A DNA stretch of 39,833 nt from an uncultured Ruminococcus sp. Its GTDB lineage: Bacteria > Bacillota > Clostridia > Oscillospirales > CAG-272. Location of the stretch: positions 1 to 39,833 of the forward strand of contig CACYWW010000012.1 in assembly GCA_902778145.1 (NCBI GenBank), written 5' to 3'. The notes under the pieces were generated by a model. The model saw only the letters and a list, made by a program, of their open reading frames with translations. It was not told where the DNA came from and made no database searches. Numbering within the stretch: position 1 is the stretch's first letter; each line of letters opens with the position of its first letter. Positions 15,841-23,941 of this stretch are shown here, piece after piece. Position numbers and translations under genes: made by a program.

Positions 15841-16674
15841 TCAGATATATTTTTTCAAAAATTCAAGCGCAGGCGCGGCGTACGCCGAATGCATACCGCC
15901 GAGAATGTTTGCTCTGTACGCCCATGATTCAAATTCAACGCTTGCGCAGCCGTCGTAGCCGATTTCCTCAAGCGCGCCGAAAAACGCCTTGAAATCAACG
16001 ACGCCCTCTCCCAAAAGCGGGAACACGAATTTTCCCGGCTCCGCGACGCCGACGGCGTCCTTTACGTGAACGTGGAATATCTTTTTGCCCCAGCTTTTTA
16101 CGATGAAGGCGGGATCCGTGTTGCCGTACAACGCGTCGTGCGAGGGGTCGAGATTGACGCCGAGACTGTCGGAATCGTAGTGACCGATGAGGAACTTGTT
16201 CGTATACAGATCGTGCGCGAGCATGCCCCATACGTTTTCAACGGCTATTTTCACGCCGTTTTTTTCGGCGCACGGGACGAGCGTGTCAAACGCGCCGAAT
16301 ACCATTCCCCACGCGTCCGTCATCGACACGGCGCCGATCTTCAAAGGCTCCGGGAGCCACGGTTCCGGTCCCGTGTAAAGGTTTACGGTATCGACTCCGA
16401 TCGCCGCGGATCTTTCGATATTCTGCACGGTGACGGCGACGTTTCTGTCCCGCGCCTCTTTGTCTTTCAGCACGTAATCGCGCTGGCAGAGTAATTCCGA
16501 GATGATTACGCCGTATTCGTCCGCGGCGTCTCTGAACGCCATGCCGTCGCCGTGGGCGAAGATCACGTCGGCTATGAGCTCAACGCTGTCGTAGCCGGTC
16601 TCTTTTATAAAGGACATGAGTTTTTTCGGCTCCCAGCCGAGCATTTCCCCGTTTGCAAGAAAACCCTTCTTCAT
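15841..16674 (-). CDS. sugar phosphate isomerase/epimerase (xylose isomerase-like TIM barrel)
   Basis: 277 aa. The AP endonuclease 2/xylose isomerase-like barrel is recognisable from the spacing of its metal-binding segments: KIAVENVWG (Glu), LGVNLDPSHDAL (Asp/His), IFHVHVKDA (His) and ASVEFESW (Glu). Members isomerise or epimerise ketoses, keto-inositols or dehydratase products. It overlaps the AKR gene by 4 nt (ATGA) and precedes the Gfo/Idh/MocA gene, the classical pairing of an NAD-linked sugar oxidation with an isomerase or epimerase. Cytoplasmic; no signal peptide. Confidence 0.85.
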   Translation of the reverse strand: MKKGFLANGEMLGWEPKKLMSFIKETGYDSVELIADVIFAHGDGMAFRDAADEYGVIISELLCQRDYVLKDKEARDRNVAVTVQNIERSAAIGVDTVNLYTGPEPWLPEPLKIGAVSMTDAWGMVFGAFDTLVPCAEKNGVKIAVENVWGMLAHDLYTNKFLIGHYDSDSLGVNLDPSHDALYGNTDPAFIVKSWGKKIFHVHVKDAVGVAEPGKFVFPLLGEGVVDFKAFFGALEEIGYDGCASVEFESWAYRANILGGMHSAYAAPALEFLKKYI

Positions 16675-17597
16675 ATTTCCTCCCTTATTATTCTCATTGC
16701 GGCGACCTCATCGCCGTTTATTTCCGTGTCAATACCGGCCACGGTGTCCTCAAGCTGAGCCATGCTGCCGAAGCCCGCGATCGCAAAGCACGGAAAAGGC
16801 CGGTTTGTGACGTAGCACAGCGAGGCGGCGCAGGCGTCAAGCCCAGACTCCTGAATCTTTTCAAACACCGCCCTGTTTTCCGGACAGTCGAACAGCGTGC
16901 GCGTCAGATCCGACAGAGGCTCGTTCCTCTGCAGCTTCATGAAATAGCCGCGCGCCTGAGAAGAATAGGCGACGCACGCCATACCTGTCCTTTCATGATA
17001 CGCGTAAAGCGCGCCGTCCATCGACACGAGCGTATCGTCCGGGAATCGGCACTGTTTTGCAAGGCTGAACTGCGGCTGATCGGCGGAAAAGCCTGTCAGC
17101 CCGTGTTCTTCCGCGTATATCCGCGCCTCCTCCAGCCTGTCCGCGCGCCAGTTCGATACGCCGATATACTCCGTGTATCCCTGCTGTATGAAGCCGTTCA
17201 GCGTCTCGAGTATATCGCCGACGGGGCGCGACGTATCGTCTCTGTGGAGATAATACATATCGACGAAGTCACACTTCAGCGCCTCGAGGCTTTTTTTGAT
17301 ATCGTATTCAAGGCTTGCCCCGTCAAGTCTGCCCTTGTGCATGGTCGACGGATCGGGATGGCCGCCCTTCGTGCCGACGAAGACCTTTTTGCGGTTGTCG
17401 CCCTTTACGAGCCACGCGCCGAGCGCCGCCTCGCAGTCGCCTGAGCCGTAGATCCGGGCGGTGTCTATGAAATTGCCGCCGCGGCAGACGTATCCGTCAA
17501 GGAATTCGTCCGTTCTGCCGGGATCGGCTGAGCGTATCCGGTCTCCGCCGAAGACGACGGCGGAAAGACTTCTGCCGAACGCTTTTACGTATTTCAC
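16671..17597 (-). CDS. aldo/keto reductase
   Basis: 308 aa. The AKR catalytic tetrad can be read: Asp45 (NFIDTA), Tyr50 (RIYGSG), Lys77 (VGTKGG) and His118 (YYLHRDD). The barrel and the C-terminal NADPH-binding segment (CFAIAGFGSMAQLEDTVAGI) are present. It reduces or oxidises aldehydes, ketones or sugars with NADP(H). The ATGGT-type N-terminus MKYVKAFGRSLSAVVFGGD is normal for the YajO/IolS-like branch. It overlaps both neighbours by 4 nt, so it is strictly co-translated with the GNAT and the isomerase. Confidence 0.9.
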   Translation of the reverse strand: MKYVKAFGRSLSAVVFGGDRIRSADPGRTDEFLDGYVCRGGNFIDTARIYGSGDCEAALGAWLVKGDNRKKVFVGTKGGHPDPSTMHKGRLDGASLEYDIKKSLEALKCDFVDMYYLHRDDTSRPVGDILETLNGFIQQGYTEYIGVSNWRADRLEEARIYAEEHGLTGFSADQPQFSLAKQCRFPDDTLVSMDGALYAYHERTGMACVAYSSQARGYFMKLQRNEPLSDLTRTLFDCPENRAVFEKIQESGLDACAASLCYVTNRPFPCFAIAGFGSMAQLEDTVAGIDTEINGDEVAAMRIIREEI

Positions 17598-18139
17598 AGC
17601 GGCTTGACCATCAGCACTTCATCCGCGTATGTTCCGTCTTCAAATCTGACGCCGCGGGGCATACGTCCGACCTCAACGAAGCCGCATTTTTCATACAAGC
17701 CCTTCGCGCGGTAATTTCCGTCAACGTACTCAAGCTCAAACTGCGTGCAGCCGACGGAGCGTGCGATTATCGACAGTTCGGTAATGAGCGTTGTCCCGAT
17801 GCCGAGGCGGTAATGGCTTTTGCGAAGGCCTATTGCGAGCACGGCTCTGTGGCGCACTTTATTCCTGTTTTTTATACTCAGATTGCAGTTGCCGACGACC
17901 TTATCTCCGTCAAAAACGGCTATCATGCATTCAAGCCTGCTTTCGTTATACCGCCTTATGAACGCCCTCTCGGATTGTTCCGTATCGTCGCATTCATCCG
18001 GCTCCCGCAGTATATACGGCGTCTCCGACGCCAAACAGGTGATATAATCTATCATCGCCTGCCAGTCGTCCTCAGACGGGCTTCTGAGCACAACGGTCTT
18101 TCCGTTTTTCAGAAGTATTTTTTTCGCTTCGTATATCAT
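17594..18139 (-). CDS. GNAT-family N-acetyltransferase
   Basis: 181 aa from the ATG giving MIYEAKKILLKNGKTVVLRS; this start lies 1 nt after the NamZ stop. A longer frame would overlap NamZ by about 90 nt and is unlikely. GNAT landmarks are the N-terminal VVLRSPSEDDWQAM strand-helix, the acetyl-CoA pyrophosphate loop LRKSHYRLGIGTTLI (Q/R-x-x-G-x-G/A type) and the C-terminal NYRAKGLYEKCGFVEVGRMP. It acetylates a small-molecule or protein amine; within this operon an amino sugar is an attractive guess but unproven. There is no clear Shine-Dalgarno, so translation probably depends on coupling to NamZ. Confidence 0.87.
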   Translation of the reverse strand: MIYEAKKILLKNGKTVVLRSPSEDDWQAMIDYITCLASETPYILREPDECDDTEQSERAFIRRYNESRLECMIAVFDGDKVVGNCNLSIKNRNKVRHRAVLAIGLRKSHYRLGIGTTLITELSIIARSVGCTQFELEYVDGNYRAKGLYEKCGFVEVGRMPRGVRFEDGTYADEVLMVKPL

Positions 18140-18140
18140 A

Positions 18141-19262
18141 TCAGTACAGCCAATATTTTTCCGTGCTTTTTCTGAACTGCGCGGCTTTTTCGCGGCAGTC
18201 GTACAACAGCGCGCCGAGATTGTTGTCTTCAAGTATGCGCGACGTACCGAAATTGCGTTTTATCGTACCCTCGTTTATATCGAGCTCGTAGTTTTCATAC
18301 AGATATCTGAACAGATATACGCCGTACTCGAACGGTGAGAAGGCGCGTTTGTCCGTCACGTGGATCTGTATACCGCGGCACACCTCACCCGCGAACTTAG
18401 AAAACGTGGGCGTGAAGCGTACGCGGCGGGCGGTGACGCCCTCAAATCCGAGCCGGTTCATATAGTCGCACAGAGTGAACTCGTCGACGTAGGGCGCGCC
18501 GATCATCTCGAAAGGTCTCGTCGTTCCTCTGCCCTCGCTCATGTTGCGGACGCCCTCGAAAATGCACGTGCCGGGGTAGACGAGCGCGGTATCCGTCGTC
18601 GGCATATTCGGAGACGGGGGAACGAACGTCAGATGCGTATCGCTGAAATAATCAGATCTCCGGAGCCGGACGCACGGTATCACGTAAAGCTCAGCTCCGA
18701 TCCCCTTCTCCGCGTTTATATATCTCGCGAATTCGCCGATAGTGAGCCCGTATCTGTGCGGAACGGCGTATTCTCCTATGAAGCTCGCGTTTTTCTCGTC
18801 AAGTATCTCGCCCTCGACCTTTTCAAGTCCTATCGGGTTCACGCGGTCGAAAACGACAAACGGTTTTCCGAGCCTTGCAGCAACCTTCATGCTGCGCGTC
18901 ATCGTATAAAGATACGTGTAAAATCTGGCGCCGACGTCCTGCATATCGAAGCAGAGGACGTCCACGTTTTCAAGCATTTCATCGGTCGGCGCGGTCAGTC
19001 CGTTGTAAAGGCTGTATACCGGACACCCCGTCATAGGCTCTCGCTCCGTTTCTGTAAACCCCGCCCCCGCCTGCGCGGCGCCGTAAAGCCCGTGCTCCGG
19101 CGCATATAACGCGGCAAGACGGAAATGTTTGTTGAGATATTCAAAATTCTGACGGAGATCCTTCGTTACGGCGGCGTTGTTCGTGATGAGTCCGAGCCGT
19201 TTCCCCGAAAGTATCCCGTGTTCGTTTTCGTTATCTATTCCCTGTAATACTGTTTTTTTCAT
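18141..19262 (-). CDS. NamZ-like exo-beta-N-acetylmuramidase (DUF1343), no signal peptide
   Basis: 373 aa from the ATG 9 nt after GAGG (MKKTVLQGIDN); two upstream in-frame ATGs are too close to the ribosome site. The DUF1343/NamZ signatures are visible: GLITNNAAV, YAPEHGLYG (PEHG 55-58), VLCFDMQDVGARFYTYLYTM, VVFDRVNPIG, FVPPSPNMPT and YPGTCIFEG...SEGRGTTRPFE. Characterised NamZ releases N-acetylmuramic acid from the non-reducing end of peptidoglycan fragments. That family is often secreted, but this one has no leader and should be cytoplasmic. It heads a run of GNAT, AKR, isomerase and dehydrogenase genes, suggesting salvage of the released sugar. No separate promoter was seen; a hairpin separates it from the upstream lipoprotein gene. 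Confidence 0.88.
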   Translation of the reverse strand: MKKTVLQGIDNENEHGILSGKRLGLITNNAAVTKDLRQNFEYLNKHFRLAALYAPEHGLYGAAQAGAGFTETEREPMTGCPVYSLYNGLTAPTDEMLENVDVLCFDMQDVGARFYTYLYTMTRSMKVAARLGKPFVVFDRVNPIGLEKVEGEILDEKNASFIGEYAVPHRYGLTIGEFARYINAEKGIGAELYVIPCVRLRRSDYFSDTHLTFVPPSPNMPTTDTALVYPGTCIFEGVRNMSEGRGTTRPFEMIGAPYVDEFTLCDYMNRLGFEGVTARRVRFTPTFSKFAGEVCRGIQIHVTDKRAFSPFEYGVYLFRYLYENYELDINEGTIKRNFGTSRILEDNNLGALLYDCREKAAQFRKSTEKYWLY

Positions 19263-19287
19263 TGTCATATACCTCACGTATCATGAT

Positions 19288-19311
19288 CGCGGCGGCAAAA
19301 ACGCCGCCGCG
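19288..19311 (-). other. intergenic GC-rich hairpin without T-run
   Basis: A perfect 9-bp stem (19288-19296 with 19303-19311, 6-nt loop) lies between the lipoprotein gene (stop 19319) and NamZ. It lacks a U-tract on the minus strand, so it may be a weak terminator, a processing site or an mRNA 3'-end stabiliser rather than a full stop. Confidence 0.5.
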
Positions 19312-19318
19312 CAAAATA

Positions 19319-20644
19319 TCACGGTCTTATATTGAGAAGCATTCCGAGGTCGCCTGAGATGTTCCTCTCGGTCCAGATGTATACGAGATAATCCGGCTGA
19401 CGCGTCTCGAGATCGTCAAGTCTGTAATCGTAAAGCGGAGGGTTCGTCTCCGGGTGATTGAGATAGATCTCACTGAACAGAAGATCGAGGAACGGACTTA
19501 TGGCGCCGTAATAAGAGTCGCCCATGACGTACGCCGTCGGAAAATCGTCCTTCGCGTACATGGACGGATCGATCGGCGTCACAATGCCGTTCACCGCCGC
19601 GACCCTGTCGGCAATGCCCATGAACCAGAGCAGATCTCCGCCGCCCGGGACGATCTCCGTGGTAAAATCCTCTTCAAGATCGTACGCCTTCACCTGCGGA
19701 AAATCCTTGTGTATCTTCTCCGCCGCGCGGTAGTATCCGTAATACGCAGCGATCTGCGTCCAGTGAGAGTCTGCCTGCATGAAAAGGAGTTTATCCCTGT
19801 GCTGCATCAGGATGTCGCGCAGATCGAGAAAATAGATATCGTCGCTGTCCTTCATATATTCAGCGAAGCGCGTTACGGGAGTCTCGGTGAAATGGTCTCC
19901 TCTGCCGCCCTCCTCCTCGGTGTACTGATTGTCGTGATATATGACGGCGGGATTGGTGCAGACTATGGATATGATCTTCGTATTCTTTCCGGTCTTCGCC
20001 CTTATCGCCGCCAGCTGCGCCTCAAGATATCCGCGCACGTTTCTCATCGTCTCCTCGTCGCACGTAACGTCGCCGTTATAGAACGCGTCGTAATAGTTGA
20101 GATAAACGTGGCTGTCATGCCCGATGAAGGCGCCGTTGCCGCAGACGAGATTTCCGTCCGCGTCGTACTGATATTCAAGTCTTACAGCCGGGCTTGCGTC
20201 CGATATCAGCTTACCGTCCGCTTTTGAGTAGATATAAACGGTCTGCCCGCGCGAGCCCTCCGGCAGGATATACATACCATAGAAATATCTGTCAAGCGCG
20301 TGTTCGCTGATCAGTACCTCGCCGCTGCGTTTGGCGACGTATACCGTCGAATACGGTTCGGTCTCGCAGTAAATGCAGATAACGATCTGTTTTCCGTCGT
20401 GAAGGGTCCACGTCTGTATGTTTTCAACAGGCTGAGTCTTCTCCGTCGGCTCCTCCGTATCGGGTACGCCGGTATCCGGCGGTACGGTCTCCGTCGGCTC
20501 CTCCGTATCGGTCGTATCCGGTGCGGACGTATCGCTTACGGTCGTTTCCGCGGACGTATCCGCGCCGGGTGCGGCGCAGGATATGACAGGCAAAAGTATC
20601 ATAACCGAAAGCATGAGCGAAAGAATCCTGATTGTTTTTTTCAT
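19319..20644 (-). CDS. AlgX/DHHW-like SGNH lipoprotein, paralog 1
   Basis: 441 aa. Lipoprotein signal with lipobox VISC (Cys23). A short Thr/Glu/Pro linker (24-72) has no regular PETTT repeat. A beta-rich Ig-like domain follows (about 75-160). The SGNH-like domain spans about 165-441. Its putative catalytic residues are D292 and H294 in ADSHWTQ and S377 in VMGDSYY. The D-x-H ... GDS arrangement is that of AlgX/AlgJ and DHHW proteins, which O-acetylate exported polysaccharides. It therefore probably modifies or handles a cell-surface glycopolymer outside the membrane. No acyl-donor membrane protein (MBOAT) is in the window. It is the last of three tandem paralogs, very like paralog 2 over the enzyme domain. 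A hairpin in the leader may lower its expression. Confidence 0.75.
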   Translation of the reverse strand: MKKTIRILSLMLSVMILLPVISCAAPGADTSAETTVSDTSAPDTTDTEEPTETVPPDTGVPDTEEPTEKTQPVENIQTWTLHDGKQIVICIYCETEPYSTVYVAKRSGEVLISEHALDRYFYGMYILPEGSRGQTVYIYSKADGKLISDASPAVRLEYQYDADGNLVCGNGAFIGHDSHVYLNYYDAFYNGDVTCDEETMRNVRGYLEAQLAAIRAKTGKNTKIISIVCTNPAVIYHDNQYTEEEGGRGDHFTETPVTRFAEYMKDSDDIYFLDLRDILMQHRDKLLFMQADSHWTQIAAYYGYYRAAEKIHKDFPQVKAYDLEEDFTTEIVPGGGDLLWFMGIADRVAAVNGIVTPIDPSMYAKDDFPTAYVMGDSYYGAISPFLDLLFSEIYLNHPETNPPLYDYRLDDLETRQPDYLVYIWTERNISGDLGMLLNIRP

Positions 20645-20668
20645 ATCGTCTTCCTTATGTCAAAACAC

Positions 20669-20695
20669 CGGCGGAGGTTCGGGGACGCTCCGCCG
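20669..20695 (-). terminator. possible attenuator between lipoprotein paralogs 2 and 1
   Basis: An 8-bp stem (20669-20676 with 20688-20695) in the 70-nt gap is followed on the minus strand by GTG then TTTT. It could reduce read-through from paralog 2 into paralog 1. The ribosome site AAGGAAG lies just beyond it. Confidence 0.5.
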
Positions 20696-20714
20696 ATGCG
20701 GTCATTCAAATATA

Positions 20715-22289
20715 TCAGGGATGCGCGTTGTAGAGCATGCCGAGATCTCCGCCTATGTTCCTTTCGGTCCAGACGTAGTACAGATAATCCGGTTTTCTGT
20801 TCTCAAGATCCGCAAGCGTATAGTCGTAGAGCGGCGGGTTTGACGCGGGCTCGTTCAGATATACTTCGCTGAACATGAGATCGAGATACGGCTGCATGCA
20901 CCAGTAATAGGAGTCTCCCATTACGTACGCGGTAGGCGCGGTGGAAGGAGCCGGCTCGACGTTGTCTTTACGGGTGACCTTCGCATTGGCGGCAACGGTC
21001 TTTCCGCTTATACCCATGAAGTTGAGCAGGTCTCCGCCGCTCGGAACGATCTCCGTGGTGAAATCCTTTTCAAGATCATATATCTTAGTATCGGGGAAAT
21101 CCTTCTTCACCTTCTGAGCCGCGAGATAATACGCGTAATAACCGGCTATCTGCGTCCAGTGGGAGTCGGCCTGCATGAAAAGCAGCTTATCCTTGTGCTG
21201 AGAAAGAATGTCGCGCAGATCGATATAGTAAATATCGTCGTTGTCCTTCATGAAATCCGCGAACATCGTGGATGAGGTGGCCTCGTTATAGTCTCCTCTG
21301 CCGCCGGCGCTTTGCGGATACTGAAGATCGTGATATATCGTCGCCGGGTTCGTACAGACGACCATTATTATCTTTGTGTTCTTGCCGGTCTTCGCTCTTA
21401 TTTCACCGAGCTTGGCGGTAAGATAATTCTTGACGGTCATCATGGTGTTGCCGTCGGTCTTCGCGCCGCCGTAGTAATGGCCGTCGTAGTAGTTCAGATA
21501 AACGTGGCTGTCACGTCCGATGAACGCGCCGTTGCCGACGTTCGAGGAATACCGGAGCGTCACCTGCACGCTGTGACCGGAGAGCTCCTTGCCCTCGGCG
21601 AGCGCGTAAAGGTATACCGGCTGTGACGTGACGCCCGCGGGGAGTATGTACATTCCGTAGAAGTACCGGTCGATCGCGTGCTCTTTTACGAGAGTCGTGC
21701 CGTCGGGCTTGCAGACGTAGACGAGCGCGCCGGGTTCGATCTCGCAGTAGATGCCTATAACCTGCGGATTTTTACCGTCGTTGAACGTCCACGTCTTTAT
21801 GTTTTTGACGCCCTCGGTCTTTTCCTTCGGCTCGGTCGTCGTCTCCGGCGCTTTCGTAGTGGTTTCGGGCGCTTTCGTAGTGGTTTCGGGCGCTTTCGTA
21901 GTGGTCTCGGGGACCGTGGTGGTCTCGGGGACCGTTGTCGTTTCGGGAACGGTCGTGGTCTCGGGGACCGTCGTCGTCTCGGGCTCCGTTGTTGTGGTCT
22001 CGGGCTCTGTCTCCGTCTCCGTTTCCGTCGCGGGCTCCGTGTCCGTCTCCGTCACGGGTTCGGTTTCGGGCTCACCGGTCGTTTCCGCCGGGACCGTCGT
22101 ATCCGCGTCCGTGCTCTCCTCCGCCGGCTGCGCGGTCGTGTCCGAAAAGCTGCTCAGATCCTCCTCCGTCACGGTCGGCGGGACGGGCGTTCCGCTCGTT
22201 TCATCGCCGGGCTTCGCCGTACACGCGGCGGCAGTCATGACAGTCAGAAGCGCAAGCAGCGCCGCCATAACTCTGATCCTTGTCTTCAT
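20715..22289 (-). CDS. AlgX/DHHW-like SGNH lipoprotein, paralog 2
   Basis: 524 aa. Lipobox TAAAC (Cys23), then a long linker with a (TE)n run and about nine PETTT units alternating TV, TKA and TE spacers (residues 70-155). An Ig-like domain follows at about 163-245. The SGNH-like domain has D375/H377 in ADSHWTQ and S460 in VMGDSYY. The C-terminal 270 residues match paralog 1 closely (both end in WTERNI-x-GDLGML). The linker places the enzyme domain well outside the membrane, as in wall-spanning lipoproteins. The start is the ATG 6 nt after AAGGAAGG, 21 nt past paralog 3, so the two are co-transcribed. Role as for paralog 1: probable polysaccharide O-acyl transfer or esterase, inferred from motifs. 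Confidence 0.75.
   Translation of the reverse strand: MKTRIRVMAALLALLTVMTAAACTAKPGDETSGTPVPPTVTEEDLSSFSDTTAQPAEESTDADTTVPAETTGEPETEPVTETDTEPATETETETEPETTTTEPETTTVPETTTVPETTTVPETTTVPETTTKAPETTTKAPETTTKAPETTTEPKEKTEGVKNIKTWTFNDGKNPQVIGIYCEIEPGALVYVCKPDGTTLVKEHAIDRYFYGMYILPAGVTSQPVYLYALAEGKELSGHSVQVTLRYSSNVGNGAFIGRDSHVYLNYYDGHYYGGAKTDGNTMMTVKNYLTAKLGEIRAKTGKNTKIIMVVCTNPATIYHDLQYPQSAGGRGDYNEATSSTMFADFMKDNDDIYYIDLRDILSQHKDKLLFMQADSHWTQIAGYYAYYLAAQKVKKDFPDTKIYDLEKDFTTEIVPSGGDLLNFMGISGKTVAANAKVTRKDNVEPAPSTAPTAYVMGDSYYWCMQPYLDLMFSEVYLNEPASNPPLYDYTLADLENRKPDYLYYVWTERNIGGDLGMLYNAHP
21825..22082 (-). repeat. in-frame tandem repeat encoding (TE)n and PETTT linker
   Basis: Hexamer-like TE codon repeats and 15- to 18-nt PETTT units within paralog 2. 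Units fall into two sub-types (ending in V, then in KA), with near-identical DNA within each sub-type, as expected from slippage or unequal crossing-over. A stretch of about 30 nt, coding for the VTETDTEPATE segment, is shared base for base with paralog 3. Confidence 0.85.
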
Positions 22290-22310
22290 TCAATACCTTC
22301 CTTTACCCGA

Positions 22311-23876
22311 TCAGAATGATGAAACACTCATAGAGAACGACGTGATCAGGTTGTTCATGAAATCCGGGCCAACGTTTCTCTGGCATACGAGCAGGATGAC
22401 GTAGTCCGGTTTATTTTGTTCAAGTATGGTCTTATCGAGATCGTAGTTCCAGAGGACTCCCGGATTCGTCCAGACCTTTGAGAAGTTCGCTCCAATGAAC
22501 GGGAGTATATAGCAGCCGTACGAGTCTCCGAGGAAGTACACTGTGGGGTTCGATGAGTTTTTCAGCTGAGAATCCCTCTCCCAGCCGCCGGGTCCGAAGC
22601 CGGCGGATTTGATGCCGTCATTGCGCTTCGACACGTAGTAGGATCCCGTGTCCTCAAAGTTTGCCACAAAGAACGGCACCACCTCGTTCATACCGATGCC
22701 GACCATTCCGCACATATCGCCGCCGGGCACGTCGATGTATTCTATCTTATAATCGCCGTTCTCCACGGTCCTCGGCGTGACGGCGGGATGATCCTGCTTC
22801 ACCTTTTTCATGATCTCAAGATATGAGTAGTAGGCGCCGAGCTCGGTGTAGTGGGTATCTGTCGTGAAATATATCCTCTGATCCTTATGCGCACGGAGCG
22901 CCGGGAGCAGGTCGACGGCGTAAACGTCTTTATGTACGCCGTTGATCTTCGACACGAAGCTCTGCATCGCGGTCTTCGGCGGGATCTCTACCGCGTGCTG
23001 AACATAATCGCGCTGCTCATCGTAATAGCACGTTGCGGGGTCGGGGATTATGGCGTATATAAGCTTCGTCTCCTTGCCCGTCGCCTTCTGGATCTCCGTT
23101 ATCGTCTTTCCGGCGATATAAGAGGCGAGCTGATCGATCGAGCCTTCGTCCGCGCGGTTGCCGAGCAGGAAGTTGAGCGTCGGCATATAGAATATACGGG
23201 AATTTCTGCCGCCCCATACGTTCATGCTTTCTCCCGTGGGTTCGAGCGTATATGTAAGGGCGCTGCTCTCGGATTTGCCATCCGCCTGCGCGTACAGCTT
23301 TATCTCGGTCGTTGACGACGCGCCGACCTCTATGTAAAAATATTTATCGTTCGCGCGGTTCTTTTCCTCATATCCGTTCACCACGCTGCGTATCATCGCT
23401 CCGGGCTCGGTCGAGCCGTAAACTATGACTCTGTCCGACGATACGGAATGGTATCCGAGCACCGTGGGCTTCGCGGTCTTCTGAAGAGGCGGCTCGGTCG
23501 TTTCCGGTACGGTCGTTGTTTCGGGAACGGTAGTGGTCTCGGGGACCGTAGTGGTTTCGGGGACGGTCGTCGTCTCCGGAGCGGTCGTCGTTTCAGGCGC
23601 CGTTTCGGTCTCGGTCTCGGTTTCCGTCTCAGTTTCCGTCTCCGTCTCGGTCTCGGTCTCGGTTTCGGTCGCGGGCTCCGTGTCCGTCTCCGTCACGGGA
23701 TCGGCTTCCGTATCCGGCGAAACGGTTGTATCCGGTTCCGTGGTCATGGGTTCCGCCGCGGTCGTATCCGTTGTCACAGTATCGTCCGTACCGTGACCGC
23801 CGCCGCAGCTCACCGCCGCAAAAAGCATGACCGTCACAAGGACGAGACTGCATATTCTGTTGAATCTGCCTCTCAT
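22311..23876 (-). CDS. AlgX/DHHW-like SGNH lipoprotein, paralog 3 (divergent)
   Basis: 521 aa. Lipobox AVSC (Cys24), a long TE run (about 69-92) and about six PETTT units (94-127). A beta-rich Ig-like domain (about 132-215) precedes an SGNH-like domain. The putative catalytic D340/H342 lie in TTDTHYTELG and S452 in FLGDSYGC. It differs most from the other two: DTHY replaces DSHW and the region between the motifs is longer (112 rather than 85 residues), with an insertion rich in Gly/Asn. It may use another acceptor. It is first of the three and has its own promoter (23907-23935). The ATG follows AAGGCGG by 7 nt. Confidence 0.72.
   Translation of the reverse strand: MRGRFNRICSLVLVTVMLFAAVSCGGGHGTDDTVTTDTTAAEPMTTEPDTTVSPDTEADPVTETDTEPATETETETETETETETETETETETAPETTTAPETTTVPETTTVPETTTVPETTTVPETTEPPLQKTAKPTVLGYHSVSSDRVIVYGSTEPGAMIRSVVNGYEEKNRANDKYFYIEVGASSTTEIKLYAQADGKSESSALTYTLEPTGESMNVWGGRNSRIFYMPTLNFLLGNRADEGSIDQLASYIAGKTITEIQKATGKETKLIYAIIPDPATCYYDEQRDYVQHAVEIPPKTAMQSFVSKINGVHKDVYAVDLLPALRAHKDQRIYFTTDTHYTELGAYYSYLEIMKKVKQDHPAVTPRTVENGDYKIEYIDVPGGDMCGMVGIGMNEVVPFFVANFEDTGSYYVSKRNDGIKSAGFGPGGWERDSQLKNSSNPTVYFLGDSYGCYILPFIGANFSKVWTNPGVLWNYDLDKTILEQNKPDYVILLVCQRNVGPDFMNNLITSFSMSVSSF
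23487..23696 (-). repeat. in-frame tandem repeat encoding (TE)n and PETTT linker in paralog 3
   Basis: About twelve consecutive TE dipeptides are encoded by alternating TCC/TCG GT-type codons (read on the plus strand as GTCTCC, GTCTCG, GTTTCG). They are followed by 15-nt PETTT units. Copy number differs from paralog 2, and paralog 1 lacks the array. Confidence 0.85.
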
Positions 23877-23906
23877 ATGAATACCGCCTTGTAATTTGTA
23901 TTTTCA

Positions 23907-23935
23907 AGAATATCACACAGCCGCCGTTTTGTCAA
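23907..23935 (-). promoter_or_regulatory. promoter of the three SGNH lipoprotein genes
   Basis: Minus strand TTGACA (23930-23935), 17-nt spacer, TATTCT (23907-23912). It lies between the Lgt-like stop and paralog 3, so the lipoprotein genes can be expressed apart from the upstream operon. Confidence 0.75.
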
Positions 23936-23941
23936 TACGTT

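Noticed and set aside
14755-15927. Long plus-strand frame opposite the Gfo/Idh/MocA gene
   Set aside because: It starts inside a terminator and the other strand encodes a well-conserved dehydrogenase.
21825-23696. Regular repeats that might be taken for a CRISPR array
   Set aside because: The repeats are 15-18 nt, contiguous and in frame, encode PETTT and TE units, and there are no spacers or cas genes.
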